Shown one piece after another: positions 44,880-53,611 of a stretch of 64,000 nucleotides of DNA. The DNA comes from Candidatus Methylomicrobium oryzae (GTDB lineage: Bacteria > Pseudomonadota > Gammaproteobacteria > Methylococcales > Methylomonadaceae). The position numbers and the translations under genes are program-made. The stretch lies in NCBI RefSeq assembly GCF_016745425.1, contig NZ_JAERVK010000008.1:169877-233876 (forward strand). Reading direction: 5' to 3'. The notes beneath the pieces were generated by a model. The model saw nothing but the letters and a program-made list of their open reading frames with translations, ran no database searches and had not been told where the DNA came from. Position 1 is the stretch's first letter; every line of letters starts with the position of its first letter.

Positions 44880-45680
44880 ATGAAAAAATTGATCTTTTTA
44901 TTTCTGACAGGCCTTACCGCCTGCGCACGGCACCATGACCCGGCCATATTGCCCGGATCTCTTGAATGGATCGATTTGAGCCATAGCTACGACAAAAACA
45001 CCTTATACTGGCCGAACAATGCCAAAGGATTCGAACACATGACCGATGCGGACGGTAAAACGCCGCTCGGCTATTACTACTCTTCCTACAGTCTCTGTAC
45101 GCCCGAACACGGCGGCACGCATCTGGATGCGCCGGTCCATTTCGCGGAAAACGGGCAAGCAGTGGACAGGATTCCGCTGGAAAGCCTGATCGGCGACGCG
45201 GTGATGATCGATGTTTCAGTTAAGGCGCTGGCGGACCGGGATTATCAGATCGGGGTCGAGGACATCCAAAACTGGGAAAAGGAGCACGGCGCGATTCCGG
45301 ACAACACGATCGTCCTGTTCAGGACCGGCTACGGAGCGTTTTACCCGGACCGGGCCGGCTATTTCGGCACACCGAAAACCGGTCCCGAAGCAATCCCCGA
45401 ACTGCATTTTCCCGGCATCGGTCCGGCTGCGGCTGCGTGGCTGGTCGAAAACAGAAACATTAAAGCGGTAGGACTTGATACGCCGAGCCTCGATTACGGC
45501 CAATCGAAAGACTTCGAGACGCACCGGATTTTGTTGGGCCATAGCAAACCCGGTTTCGAAAACCTGGCCAATCTGGAGAAACTCCCGGCCGAAGGCATTT
45601 ATGTGGTAGCGCTGCCAATGAAAATAGCGAAAGGCAGCGGGGCGCCGCTGCGGATTATCGCCGGACTGCCATCCCGGTAG
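44880..45680 (+). CDS. Cyclase-family (kynurenine formamidase-like) lipoprotein
   Basis: The 266-residue protein begins with a short lipoprotein signal (IFLFLTGLTAC, Cys 15). The rest is the cyclase family (PF04199): WIDLSHSYDKNTLYWP, the metal motif HGGTHLDAPVHF (HxGTHxDxPxHF, about 79-90), FRTGYG, and GLDTPSLDYG. Family members are metal-dependent amide or lactone hydrolases such as bacterial kynurenine formamidase. The lipoprotein anchor places it outside the cytoplasm, so a tryptophan-degradation role is unlikely. Substrate unknown. Confidence 0.88.
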   Translation: MKKLIFLFLTGLTACARHHDPAILPGSLEWIDLSHSYDKNTLYWPNNAKGFEHMTDADGKTPLGYYYSSYSLCTPEHGGTHLDAPVHFAENGQAVDRIPLESLIGDAVMIDVSVKALADRDYQIGVEDIQNWEKEHGAIPDNTIVLFRTGYGAFYPDRAGYFGTPKTGPEAIPELHFPGIGPAAAAWLVENRNIKAVGLDTPSLDYGQSKDFETHRILLGHSKPGFENLANLEKLPAEGIYVVALPMKIAKGSGAPLRIIAGLPSR

Positions 45681-45740
45681 TCATATTGGAGCGCCGCCTA
45701 CTCGCGCTCTGAGGCAGGCGGCGTTCATACCTGATCCGGG

Positions 45741-45820
45741 CTACGGCTCCGCAATATGGCAAGTATGCTGCGTACGGTCCGGCTTGGGAGGTTCCGGACT
45801 TCGCCGGTGCAGAGCCGTAG
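45741..45820. repeat. Inverted repeat between convergent genes
   Basis: CTACGGCTC (45741-45749) and GAGCCGTAG (45812-45820) are perfect 9-bp complements 62 bases apart. It may be a palindromic repeat element; no T-run is present. Confidence 0.4.
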
Positions 45821-45823
45821 GGA

Positions 45824-46072
45824 CTATGAGATACCCGTGACGTTCCGGATCTTGCCGACCAATGCGGCAAAACCCGAAACCACAGACTTTTTCCCGCCGA
45901 CCAGCACCGCCAGCAACTCGTCGTCTTCCCATTCCAACAAGTCGGCGAACCGGTTTTGTTCATCCTCATCCGCCAGAAGATAATGCGTTTCCAGATAGTG
46001 CAGCAGCAAAATATCCAGCTCTACGACGCCTCGGCGGCATCGCCATTTCAGCTTTTCGAACGAACGCATCAA
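45824..46072 (-). CDS. sdhE: SdhE, FAD assembly factor for succinate dehydrogenase
   Basis: The 82-residue protein carries [21 protein letters not shown], matching the conserved RGxxELD region of SdhE/Sdh5 that contacts SdhA, followed by [13 protein letters not shown]. SdhE promotes covalent flavinylation of SdhA. It overlaps the end of sdhB by four bases, so it is the last gene of the operon. Confidence 0.93.
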   Translation of the reverse strand: MMRSFEKLKWRCRRGVVELDILLLHYLETHYLLADEDEQNRFADLLEWEDDELLAVLVGGKKSVVSGFAALVGKIRNVTGIS

Positions 46073-46854
46073 CCTTCCTGCCGTTGCAGCAGAAGTTTTT
46101 TGATTTCCGCGATCGCTTTGGCCGGATTGAGACTTTTCGGACAGGTATCGGTGCAGTTCATGATCGTATGGCAGCGGTACAGCTTGAACGGGTCTTCGAG
46201 CTCGTCGAGGCGCTGGCCGGTGTTTTCGTCGCGGCTGTCGTTAATCCAGCGATAGGCCTGCAGGAGTACCGCCGGCCCCAGGTAGCGCTCGCTGTTCCAC
46301 CAGTAGCTCGGGCAGCTCGTCGAGCAGCAGAAGCACAGGATGCAATCGTACAGCCCGTCCAGCTTGGCCCGGTCTTCACGGCTTTGCAGGCGTTCGCTGT
46401 CGGCAGGCGGCGGCGTTTGGGTTTCGATCCAGGGTTTGATCGAAGCGTATTGGGCGAATAAATGGTTCAGGTCGGGCACCAAGTCTTTCACCACTTGGGC
46501 GTGCGGCAACGGGAATATTCGTATCGTGTCGGGCAGCGAATCGATCGCCTTGGTGCAGGCCAGGGTATTTTTGCCGTCGATGTTCATCGCGCAGGAACCG
46601 CAGACCCCTTCCCGGCAGGAGCGGCGGAACGTCAAGGTGCTGTCGACCTCGTTTTTGATTTTGATGATCGCATCGAGCACCATCGCTCCGCAGTGTTCCG
46701 CGTCCAGTTCATAGACGTCGATGCGAGGATTGTCGCCGGTTTCCGGGTCCCAGCGGTAGATCTCGAAGCGGCGGATATTTTTGACGCCAGCGGGCGCATG
46801 ATGCGTTTTTCCCTTTTGCACGCGCGAATTTTTCGGCAGAGTAAATTCGGCCAT
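46069..46854 (-). CDS. sdhB: Succinate dehydrogenase iron-sulfur subunit
   Basis: The 261-residue protein holds the plant-type 2Fe-2S cluster ([21 protein letters not shown]) and the C-terminal clusters [33 protein letters not shown]. It passes electrons from FADH2 in SdhA to ubiquinone. The ATG overlaps the sdhA stop (TGATG). A slightly longer N-terminus than E. coli SdhB is present. Confidence 0.97.
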   Translation of the reverse strand: MAEFTLPKNSRVQKGKTHHAPAGVKNIRRFEIYRWDPETGDNPRIDVYELDAEHCGAMVLDAIIKIKNEVDSTLTFRRSCREGVCGSCAMNIDGKNTLACTKAIDSLPDTIRIFPLPHAQVVKDLVPDLNHLFAQYASIKPWIETQTPPPADSERLQSREDRAKLDGLYDCILCFCCSTSCPSYWWNSERYLGPAVLLQAYRWINDSRDENTGQRLDELEDPFKLYRCHTIMNCTDTCPKSLNPAKAIAEIKKLLLQRQEG

Positions 46855-48638
46855 CAATAAATCCTCTCTTTCGGTGGGAAAGCCTCGACTTCGTCGGTCA
46901 GCGTAAACAGATGCACCGGCCGGTAGTCGATTTTGACCTGATTGCCCGGCAGCCAGGTCAGCGTATGTTTGAGCCAGTTCGCATCGTCGCGGTTCGGATA
47001 ATCTTCGCGCGCATGCCCTCCCCGGCTTTCCTTCCGGTTGCCGGCCGCGCTGATCGTGACCAACGCCTGGCTCAGCAGATTATCGAGCTCCAGCGTTTCG
47101 ACCAGGTCGGTGTTCCAGATCAGCGAACGGTCTTTCAGGGAAACATCCGCAAACGAGGCGCGAATCTCGGCCATCGCCTTGATCCCTTCATCCAGCGTCG
47201 ACTGGGTCCGGAACACGGCCGCCTTCGCCTGCATCGTTTTCTGCATGTCCAACCGAATCTCGGCGGTCGGACGGCCTCCCTGCGCATGGCGAATTTTGTC
47301 GAAACGGGCAATCGCCCGGTCGGCCGCATCCTTGCGTAGCGGCTTATGCGCATCGCCCGGTTTGATCAGTTGGGCGCAACGGATCGCGGCGGCACGTCCG
47401 AACACGATGATGTCGAGCAGCGAGTTCGAACCGAGCCGATTTGCGCCATGCACCGAGACGCAGGCCGCCTCGCCGATCGCCATCAAGCCCGGCACCACAT
47501 GGTCGGGATTGCCGTCCTTCAGCGTCACGACTTCGGTATTGTAGTTGGTCGGAATGCCGCCCATGTTGTAATGCACGGTCGGCAGGACCGGAATCGGCTC
47601 CTTGGTCACGTCGACGCCGGCGAAAATGCGTGAGGTTTCGGCGATGCCAGGCAGGCGTTCATGGATGATCGCCGGATCCAGATGTTCGATGTGCAGATAG
47701 ATGTGATCTTTCAGCCTGCCGACGCCGCGGCCCTCGTTGATCTCGATCGTCATCGCCCGGCTGACGATGTCGCGCGAAGCCAGATCGCGCGCAGACGGCG
47801 CATAACGTTCCATGAAGCGTTCGCCTTCGGCGTTGGTCAGATAACCGCCCTCCCCGCGCACCCCTTCGGTAATCAGGCAGCCCGAACCGTAAATGCCGGT
47901 CGGATGGAACTGTACGAATTCCATGTCCTGCAGCGCAAGGCCCGCGCGCAGCACCATCGCGTTGCCGTCGCCGGTCACCGTATGCGCCGAGGTACAGGAG
48001 AAATAGCTGCGCCCGTAACCGCCGGTCGCGAGCACGGTCATATGCGCCTTGAACAGATGCAGCGAACCGTCGTCCAGAGACCATGCCAGCACGCCGCGGC
48101 AGACGCCGTCTTCCATGATCAGATCGAGCACGATAAATTCGACGAAAAATTCGGCGTTGTGCTTCAGTGACTGCTGGTACAAGGTGTGCAGGATCGCATG
48201 GCCGGTCTTGTCCGCCGCCGCGCAGGTGCGCTGGGCGCGTCCCTTGCCGTAATGGGTGGACATGCCGCCAAACGCGCGCTGGTAGATCTTACCTTCCGGC
48301 GTCCGGGAAAACGGTACTCCGTAATGTTCGAGCTCGATGATCGCCGGAATCGCTTCCCGGCACATGTATTCGATCGCGTCCTGGTCGCCGAGCCAGTCGG
48401 AACCCTTGACCGTGTCGTACATGTGAAAACGCCAGTCGTCCTCGCCCATGTTGCCGAGCGCCGCGCTGATGCCTCCTTGCGCCGCGACGGTATGGCTGCG
48501 GGTAGGAAAAACCTTGGTGATGCAGGCGGTTTTCAGGTTTTTTTCGGCCATCCCGAGCGTAGCCCGAAGGCCCGCACCGCCCGCGCCGACGACCAGTACG
48601 TCATAGGCATGTTCGATAATCTTGTATGAAGCCGTCAT
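46854..48638 (-). CDS. sdhA: Succinate dehydrogenase flavoprotein subunit
   Basis: The 594-residue flavoprotein has the FAD motif [35 protein letters not shown] (flavinylation histidine), [17 protein letters not shown], [15 protein letters not shown] and the C-terminal [17 protein letters not shown]. It oxidises succinate to fumarate in the TCA cycle. It is preceded by sdhD after three bases. Confidence 0.98.
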   Translation of the reverse strand: MTASYKIIEHAYDVLVVGAGGAGLRATLGMAEKNLKTACITKVFPTRSHTVAAQGGISAALGNMGEDDWRFHMYDTVKGSDWLGDQDAIEYMCREAIPAIIELEHYGVPFSRTPEGKIYQRAFGGMSTHYGKGRAQRTCAAADKTGHAILHTLYQQSLKHNAEFFVEFIVLDLIMEDGVCRGVLAWSLDDGSLHLFKAHMTVLATGGYGRSYFSCTSAHTVTGDGNAMVLRAGLALQDMEFVQFHPTGIYGSGCLITEGVRGEGGYLTNAEGERFMERYAPSARDLASRDIVSRAMTIEINEGRGVGRLKDHIYLHIEHLDPAIIHERLPGIAETSRIFAGVDVTKEPIPVLPTVHYNMGGIPTNYNTEVVTLKDGNPDHVVPGLMAIGEAACVSVHGANRLGSNSLLDIIVFGRAAAIRCAQLIKPGDAHKPLRKDAADRAIARFDKIRHAQGGRPTAEIRLDMQKTMQAKAAVFRTQSTLDEGIKAMAEIRASFADVSLKDRSLIWNTDLVETLELDNLLSQALVTISAAGNRKESRGGHAREDYPNRDDANWLKHTLTWLPGNQVKIDYRPVHLFTLTDEVEAFPPKERIY

Positions 48639-48641
48639 GAA

Positions 48642-49022
48642 TCATCCTGTCTGTAGCGTGCGAAATACGGCCAGCAAAGCAATCAACGAAAGCAGGGCCG
48701 CTCCAAGATTGACCAGCCAGATCAATACGATCTTGGAGCCTTCGCGATCGACGTAGTCTTCGATCACCACGCGCAAGCCAAGCGCCGCATGGTAAAACGC
48801 CGCTGCCACAAAGGCGATCACACCAACTGTATTTACCGGTGCGGCGAGCCAATCCCGGGTTTCCGCATAGGGGGTAGTCGCACTCAAATCGACCAATTTG
48901 ACCAACCAGTAGGACAACGGAATCAGCGCCGCGGCGGTGACCCGCTCCATCCACCAGCGCGTGGTCCCGGATCTCGCCGCTCCCAATCCCCGCGCTTTCG
49001 CTAAAGGCGTTCGGTATTTCAT
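48642..49022 (-). CDS. sdhD: Succinate dehydrogenase membrane anchor subunit D
   Basis: The 126-residue protein has three membrane helices (WLVKLVDLSATT region is the first, then NTVGVIAFVAAAFYHAALGL, and IVLIWLVNLGAALLSLIALLAVF). The heme-ligand-type histidine lies in AAFYHAALGLRVVIEDYV, the usual SdhD signature. The start overlaps the end of sdhC by four bases. Confidence 0.92.
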   Translation of the reverse strand: MKYRTPLAKARGLGAARSGTTRWWMERVTAAALIPLSYWLVKLVDLSATTPYAETRDWLAAPVNTVGVIAFVAAAFYHAALGLRVVIEDYVDREGSKIVLIWLVNLGAALLSLIALLAVFRTLQTG

Positions 49023-49411
49023 AAGCTATCCCTACTCGAAAGAACAAAAACCGCCAGCGTCAGCAGCACCGAAGCCGTCAGTTCGATCCAGGCATAGCGG
49101 TTCAAAGTGCCGGCCTCGAAACCCTGGCCCGCATCCCAAATCAAATGTCTGATGCCATGGCACAAATGGAAAAACAGAGCATAGATGAATGCCCAGCTTA
49201 GAAAACGCATCCCCCCCGAACCGGCGATCGCCTGCGCCGAAGCGTAAGCCTCGGGCCCTGCAGCCAGCGCCGACAAGAGGCAAACGACAGACAAGAGCCC
49301 GGCCGACAACAAGACCCCGGTAATCCGGTGAGTAATTGAAAGCACAGCGGTCAACGGCAGCCTGTAGACTTGCAGATGGGGCGAAAGAGGTCTTGGATGT
49401 GGCGCGTTCAT
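49019..49411 (-). CDS. sdhC: Succinate dehydrogenase cytochrome b556 subunit
   Basis: The 130-residue protein has the SdhC signature HPRPLSPHLQVYRLPLTAVLS followed by SITHRITGVLL, and the heme histidine in LFFHLCHGIRHLIWDAG. Three membrane helices are evident. It starts 27 bases after the SdhAF4-like gene. Confidence 0.95.
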   Translation of the reverse strand: MNAPHPRPLSPHLQVYRLPLTAVLSITHRITGVLLSAGLLSVVCLLSALAAGPEAYASAQAIAGSGGMRFLSWAFIYALFFHLCHGIRHLIWDAGQGFEAGTLNRYAWIELTASVLLTLAVFVLSSRDSL

Positions 49412-49438
49412 GGCTTCGATTCCGGAGTGAAGAAAGGG

Positions 49439-49618
49439 TTAAAAATCGATGCAGCGCCCGTTTTTTTCCCAGTCACCATAGCGGGTCGGCTCAGGCCCTT
49501 TAAAGCCGCCGATTTCTTGGTCAGGGGATAACGGTATTGAAGGAATGGACTGCAGGGAGTCGTCCCGTTCCGGTTGCTCAGTTTGTGCCGGGCTGGATGT
49601 CGATTGTTCCGTCATCAT
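49439..49618 (-). CDS. SdhAF4-like (DUF1674) succinate dehydrogenase assembly factor
   Basis: The 59-residue protein ends in the DUF1674 signature EIGGFKGPEPTRYGDWEKNG followed by RCIDF. This motif defines the SdhAF4 family, which in eukaryotes binds flavinylated SdhA and protects it before assembly. The N-terminal 35 residues are polar and disordered-looking. The ATG at 49618 is a choice; a GTG at 49663 would add 15 residues. It is the first gene of the sdh operon, opposite in position to sdhE at the end. Confidence 0.85.
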   Translation of the reverse strand: MMTEQSTSSPAQTEQPERDDSLQSIPSIPLSPDQEIGGFKGPEPTRYGDWEKNGRCIDF

Positions 49619-49845
49619 CGCTGGAGAGCTATCTGAGTGAAAGGAGTTCGTGCGCGAAGGCACAAAAGACGAAGGCTATGACATGACCGCAAATTTCCGC
49701 TGCAGCCAATACAAGGCGAATACCAAAAACCCATGAAATTGAAAAATCAGGAATTCGACTTGGTAACCTGTCGCAAAGTTTAACTTTATTATATAAAGCA
49801 AAGAGCCCCGGTAACAAGGCCTAAAAGCACATTGGCGGGAAAAAA

Positions 49846-49921
49846 TGGTGCCCAGGGACAGAATCGAACTGTCGACACAAGGATTTTCAGTCCTTTGCTC
49901 TACCGACTGAGCTACCTGGGC
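49846..49921 (-). tRNA. tRNA-Phe (GAA), copy 1
   Basis: The minus strand folds as a 76-nt tRNA with encoded CCA: acceptor GCCCAGG/CCTGGGC, D arm GCTCAGTCGGTAGAGC, anticodon loop CTGAAAA with GAA, and T loop TTCGATT. It is identical to the copy at 49974-50049. Confidence 0.97.
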
Positions 49922-49973
49922 AATGGCTGATGTCAGCCTGTGGGGATAAATCTATTTGAATGATCTGCGGCAA

Positions 49974-50049
49974 TGGTGCCCAGGGACAGAATCGAACTGT
50001 CGACACAAGGATTTTCAGTCCTTTGCTCTACCGACTGAGCTACCTGGGC
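49974..50049 (-). tRNA. tRNA-Phe (GAA), copy 2
   Basis: Identical in all 76 bases to the copy at 49846-49921, with a 52-base spacer. The tandem is probably one transcript. tRNA genes are common integration sites, but no integrase is nearby. Confidence 0.97.
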
Positions 50050-50417
50050 TTGCCTGCAAAAAGACGCATATTTAAACCGATAATCGGCAGTACGTCAACA
50101 AAAAAGTTTTTTAAAGTTAGGGTAAAGAAATCACTCCCAAGCGATTCAACCCGTTACCGAAATTCCCGACAGGCGCGCTCGTTGCGCCTCGCCTAAGTTT
50201 TTGCCGAAGCGATTTCCAGATTCAATGGTCTATCGCGGATAAGGCCTGATCAGCGCGGAAATAATCGGTTAGAATAGACGATTTTATGCGGGAACCGCCT
50301 TATGAGCGCCTTTTCGTTTATTGCATTTTTTAGCCCTGCTTGTATGGAACAAGTCGGGCAATAACGGGCGATGGTCGGACCCAACTCCACTCTGGCATAA
50401 CAAATAATAAAATCAAC

Positions 50418-53177
50418 GTGCAAAAGTCTTCCCCCCAGTACCTCGTCGGCATTGATCTCGGCACGACCCATACCGTGGTCGCCTATGCGAAAATAGGCGA
50501 AGCCCCCATCAACCTTCGGATCTTCGAGATCGAGCAATTAACCGCACCGGGCCAGGTCGCGGCCAGAACCCTATTGCCGTCGGTCCGTTATCATCCCGCC
50601 GAAGGCGAACTGTCCCAAGCGGATATCGTGTTTGCCGCGGAAGCGGACAACGCAGTAATCGGCGAAGCCGCGCGCGTACTCGGTGCCAAAACCAAAGGAC
50701 GCCTGGTCGCCAGCGCGAAAAGCTGGCTGTCGCATCCTTCGGTCGATCACGGCGCCGGGATTCTGCCCTGGGGCGGCAGCGATGACACCAGCAAAGTCTC
50801 TCCGATCGACGCGAGCGCGAGCTATCTTGCGCATGTCCGCAAAGTTTGGGGCCACCGTTTCAAGGATGCACCGCTTGCGGATCAGGACATCGTGATCACG
50901 GTGCCCGCCTCGTTCGACGAAGCGGCGCGCTCGCTCACGCTCGAAGCCGCGCGGCGGGCCGGCTTGCCCAAGGTCCGGCTGCTCGAAGAACCGCAGGCGG
51001 TCTGCTACGACTGGCTTCGGCGGAATGCCGGCAACATCGGCGAACTCCTTGCCGATGTGCATCTGCTGCTGATTTGCGATGTCGGCGGCGGCACCACCGA
51101 CCTGACCCTGATCAAGGTCGAGCACGAGGGCCCGGAGCCGAAACTGACTCGGATCGGGGTCGGCGACCACCTGATGCTCGGCGGCGACAATATCGATCTG
51201 GCACTCGCGCATCTGGCCGAAAGCCGGCTGCTCCGCGGCGAACAGCGTCTATCCGCGGCCGAATTGTCGCAATTGCTGGAGCAGTGCCGGATCGCGAAGG
51301 AGCGCCTGTTGGCCGACGGTGCACCCGAACAGGTCAACGTGACGCTGCTTGGCGGCGGCTCGAAGTTGATCGGCGGCTCCCGGGCCGCGACTTTAAGCCG
51401 CGAGGAAGTTCGCGCCATCGCACTGGACGGTTTTTTTCCGTTATCGGGACGCGACGACCTGCCGGATCGGAAACGCAGCGGCGTCGTCGAATTCGGACTC
51501 CCGTACGCGGCGGAACCGGCGGTCAGCAAACATATCGCGGCGTTTTTGAAACTGCATGAAAGCGCCGCGCGTGAAGCCACGCTGGGGCACGGCAGCGCGC
51601 CCGATGCATTGCTGGTTAACGGAGGCGTGTTCCGCAGTCAGACCTTAAGCCATAGGATCGAGGAGCTCTGCCGGTCCTGGAATAACGGCAAACTGACCCT
51701 CCTCGAAAACCGCCATCCGGAACTCGCGGTCGCCTTCGGCGCGGTCAGTTACGCGCTGGCCCGGCGCGAGAAAAAACTCAAGATCGGCGGCGGCGCGGCG
51801 CGCAGCTATTTCTTGCTGATCGATACCGGCTCTGCGGAACAACAGCAAGGCGTCTGCGTTCTCCCGAAAGGCAGCGAGGAAGGCGACGAAGTGATCTTGA
51901 AAGACCGCCGTTTCGCGTTGCGCCTCGGCATGCCGGTGCGCTTCCATCTGTGCTCGATGTCCGGCGATACGCCTTACAAGCCGGGCGATATCGCCGACAT
52001 GACCGAACAATTCCATTCCCTGCCGCCGCTGGCAGCCGCCTTCGAGAGCGAAGACAGCCAGGCCGGCAGCGAAGAAATCGTACAGTTGTCGGTCACCCAG
52101 ACCGAAATCGGCACACTGAAAATCGAATGCGTCTCGGTGCAAGACAGCAGCCGGCGCTGGAATGTCGAATTCCAGATTCGCTCCCGCGGCCAAACGGCAC
52201 TGACCGCCGACGTTTCATTGCCGCCGCAGTTCGATAAAGCGGCCGAACAAATCCGCGCCGTGTTCGGCTCGAAATCGAAAGCGATCGATCCGAAAGCGGT
52301 CAAAAGCCTGCGCACCGACCTGGAGAAGATCCTCGGCGAAGCGCGCGATGTCTGGCGGACGCCGCTGCTCCGAGCCCTGTTCGCAGAACTGCTCGAAGGC
52401 GCCAAATACCGCAAGCGCTCGGAACACCATGAGCGGGTCTGGTTCAGCCTGACCGGTTTCTGCCTGCGCCCCGGCTTCGGTTTCGCGCTGGACGACTGGC
52501 GCGTCGAACAGCTCTGGAAGCTGTATCCGCACGGTTTGCAATTCGTGAATGAAATTCAGAACTGGGCCGAATGGTGGACGCTGTGGCGGCGGATCGCAGG
52601 CGGTCTGACAGAATCCGCGCAGGAACAGCTTTTTGCGGACATTGCCAAATATATCAATCCTGCCTCCGCACGCCAGCCCGGCGTCGCCAAGCAGCTGAAG
52701 GTGCGCAGTTTCGACGACATCGTGCGCCTCGCGGCCGTGCTCGAACGCCTTCCGGTCGAGAAAAAAATCCAGCTGGGCGAATGGCTGCTCAATCGCCTGC
52801 AAAAGCCCGGCGAATCGAACCAGAGTTGGTGGGCCCTAGGCCGTATCGGCGCCCGGATGCCGTTTCACGGCAGCAGCCACAATGTAATCCCGCCCGAAAC
52901 CGCGGCACTTTGGCTCCGGCAAATTGCACAGGCCGACTGGAAAAAAATTCCGCAGGCCGGTTTTGCGGCAACGCTGATCGCCCGGATGAGCGGCGACCGC
53001 GCCCGCGATATCGATGAAGAAACGCACCGCCAAGTCGCCGAGAAGCTCCGGCTCGCAAAGGCGCCGTCTTCCTGGATCGAGTTAGTCGAAAGCTATAAGG
53101 AACTCGATGAAAAAGAAGAACAACAGATTTTCGGCGAAGCGTTGCCGCCCGGCTTGAAATTGATCAACAAAAATTAG
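50418..53177 (+). CDS. Large Hsp70-family protein (DUF3731 type)
   Basis: The 919-residue protein begins with an Hsp70 ATPase domain: YLVGIDLGTTHTVVAYAK, ITVPASFDEAARSLTLEAAR, EEPQAVCYDWL, and phosphate-2 ICDVGGGTTDLTLI. The second half (about 560-919) is not the usual peptide-binding domain; it is a long region matching my memory of DUF3731 Hsp70 relatives (SEHHERVWFSLTGFCLRPGFG, WWALGRIGARMPFHGSSHNV). Substrates are unknown. The GTG start gives a normal N-terminus just before the ATPase fold; there is no clear Shine-Dalgarno and other starts lie up to 26 codons upstream. A small membrane protein follows 15 bases later. Confidence 0.88.
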   Translation: MQKSSPQYLVGIDLGTTHTVVAYAKIGEAPINLRIFEIEQLTAPGQVAARTLLPSVRYHPAEGELSQADIVFAAEADNAVIGEAARVLGAKTKGRLVASAKSWLSHPSVDHGAGILPWGGSDDTSKVSPIDASASYLAHVRKVWGHRFKDAPLADQDIVITVPASFDEAARSLTLEAARRAGLPKVRLLEEPQAVCYDWLRRNAGNIGELLADVHLLLICDVGGGTTDLTLIKVEHEGPEPKLTRIGVGDHLMLGGDNIDLALAHLAESRLLRGEQRLSAAELSQLLEQCRIAKERLLADGAPEQVNVTLLGGGSKLIGGSRAATLSREEVRAIALDGFFPLSGRDDLPDRKRSGVVEFGLPYAAEPAVSKHIAAFLKLHESAAREATLGHGSAPDALLVNGGVFRSQTLSHRIEELCRSWNNGKLTLLENRHPELAVAFGAVSYALARREKKLKIGGGAARSYFLLIDTGSAEQQQGVCVLPKGSEEGDEVILKDRRFALRLGMPVRFHLCSMSGDTPYKPGDIADMTEQFHSLPPLAAAFESEDSQAGSEEIVQLSVTQTEIGTLKIECVSVQDSSRRWNVEFQIRSRGQTALTADVSLPPQFDKAAEQIRAVFGSKSKAIDPKAVKSLRTDLEKILGEARDVWRTPLLRALFAELLEGAKYRKRSEHHERVWFSLTGFCLRPGFGFALDDWRVEQLWKLYPHGLQFVNEIQNWAEWWTLWRRIAGGLTESAQEQLFADIAKYINPASARQPGVAKQLKVRSFDDIVRLAAVLERLPVEKKIQLGEWLLNRLQKPGESNQSWWALGRIGARMPFHGSSHNVIPPETAALWLRQIAQADWKKIPQAGFAATLIARMSGDRARDIDEETHRQVAEKLRLAKAPSSWIELVESYKELDEKEEQQIFGEALPPGLKLINKN

Positions 53178-53192
53178 AAACCACCCACCAAA

Positions 53193-53546
53193 ATGAAACT
53201 GATCGGCCTCATTCTATTCCTGGGTCTCATTGCGCTTTATTTTCTGGACGCCGCGTTCCGGCTCGAGATGCTGACGCTCGAAATGCTGGGGCACATCGCG
53301 CTCCGTTTTTTTACCGGCTTCCTGATCCTCGGCATCGGCGTGTTTTACGAGCATGTGATCCGCTTTAAAAGCTCCGTTTTCATCATTCTGGCGCTGCTGC
53401 TCGGCGACGACATTTTCGATTACTATCGGAATGTGAATAGCTTCACGCCGGAGGTCATCCTGCTAAGCATTTATATGCTGCTGTGGGGCGCATTAACGGG
53501 ATATGTCACAATGCGGTACATTAAAAAATCGTGGAGTCGTCAATAA
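53193..53546 (+). CDS. Small membrane protein, unknown
   Basis: The 117-residue product is almost entirely hydrophobic, with about four membrane helices (LIGLILFLGLIALYFLDAAF, IALRFFTGFLILGIGVFY, VFIILALLLGDDIFDYY, VILLSIYMLLWGALTGYV). I do not recognise a family. It begins 15 bases after the Hsp70 relative and is probably co-transcribed with it. Confidence 0.68.
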   Translation: MKLIGLILFLGLIALYFLDAAFRLEMLTLEMLGHIALRFFTGFLILGIGVFYEHVIRFKSSVFIILALLLGDDIFDYYRNVNSFTPEVILLSIYMLLWGALTGYVTMRYIKKSWSRQ

Positions 53547-53611
53547 TTACCGCATTTTTTCATTTCCGTACAAATCACCCCCGAAAGGTTTCACTCGGCG
53601 CTCCCTGATAC

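Noticed and set aside
47571..47590. ATGTTGTAA string resembling the Ter core
   Set aside because: It lies inside sdhA, lacks the critical C after GTAA and the downstream TAAA, so it is a coding coincidence.
49846..50049. Genomic island integrated at the tRNA-Phe genes
   Set aside because: No integrase, no att-like partial tRNA copy and housekeeping genes on both sides.
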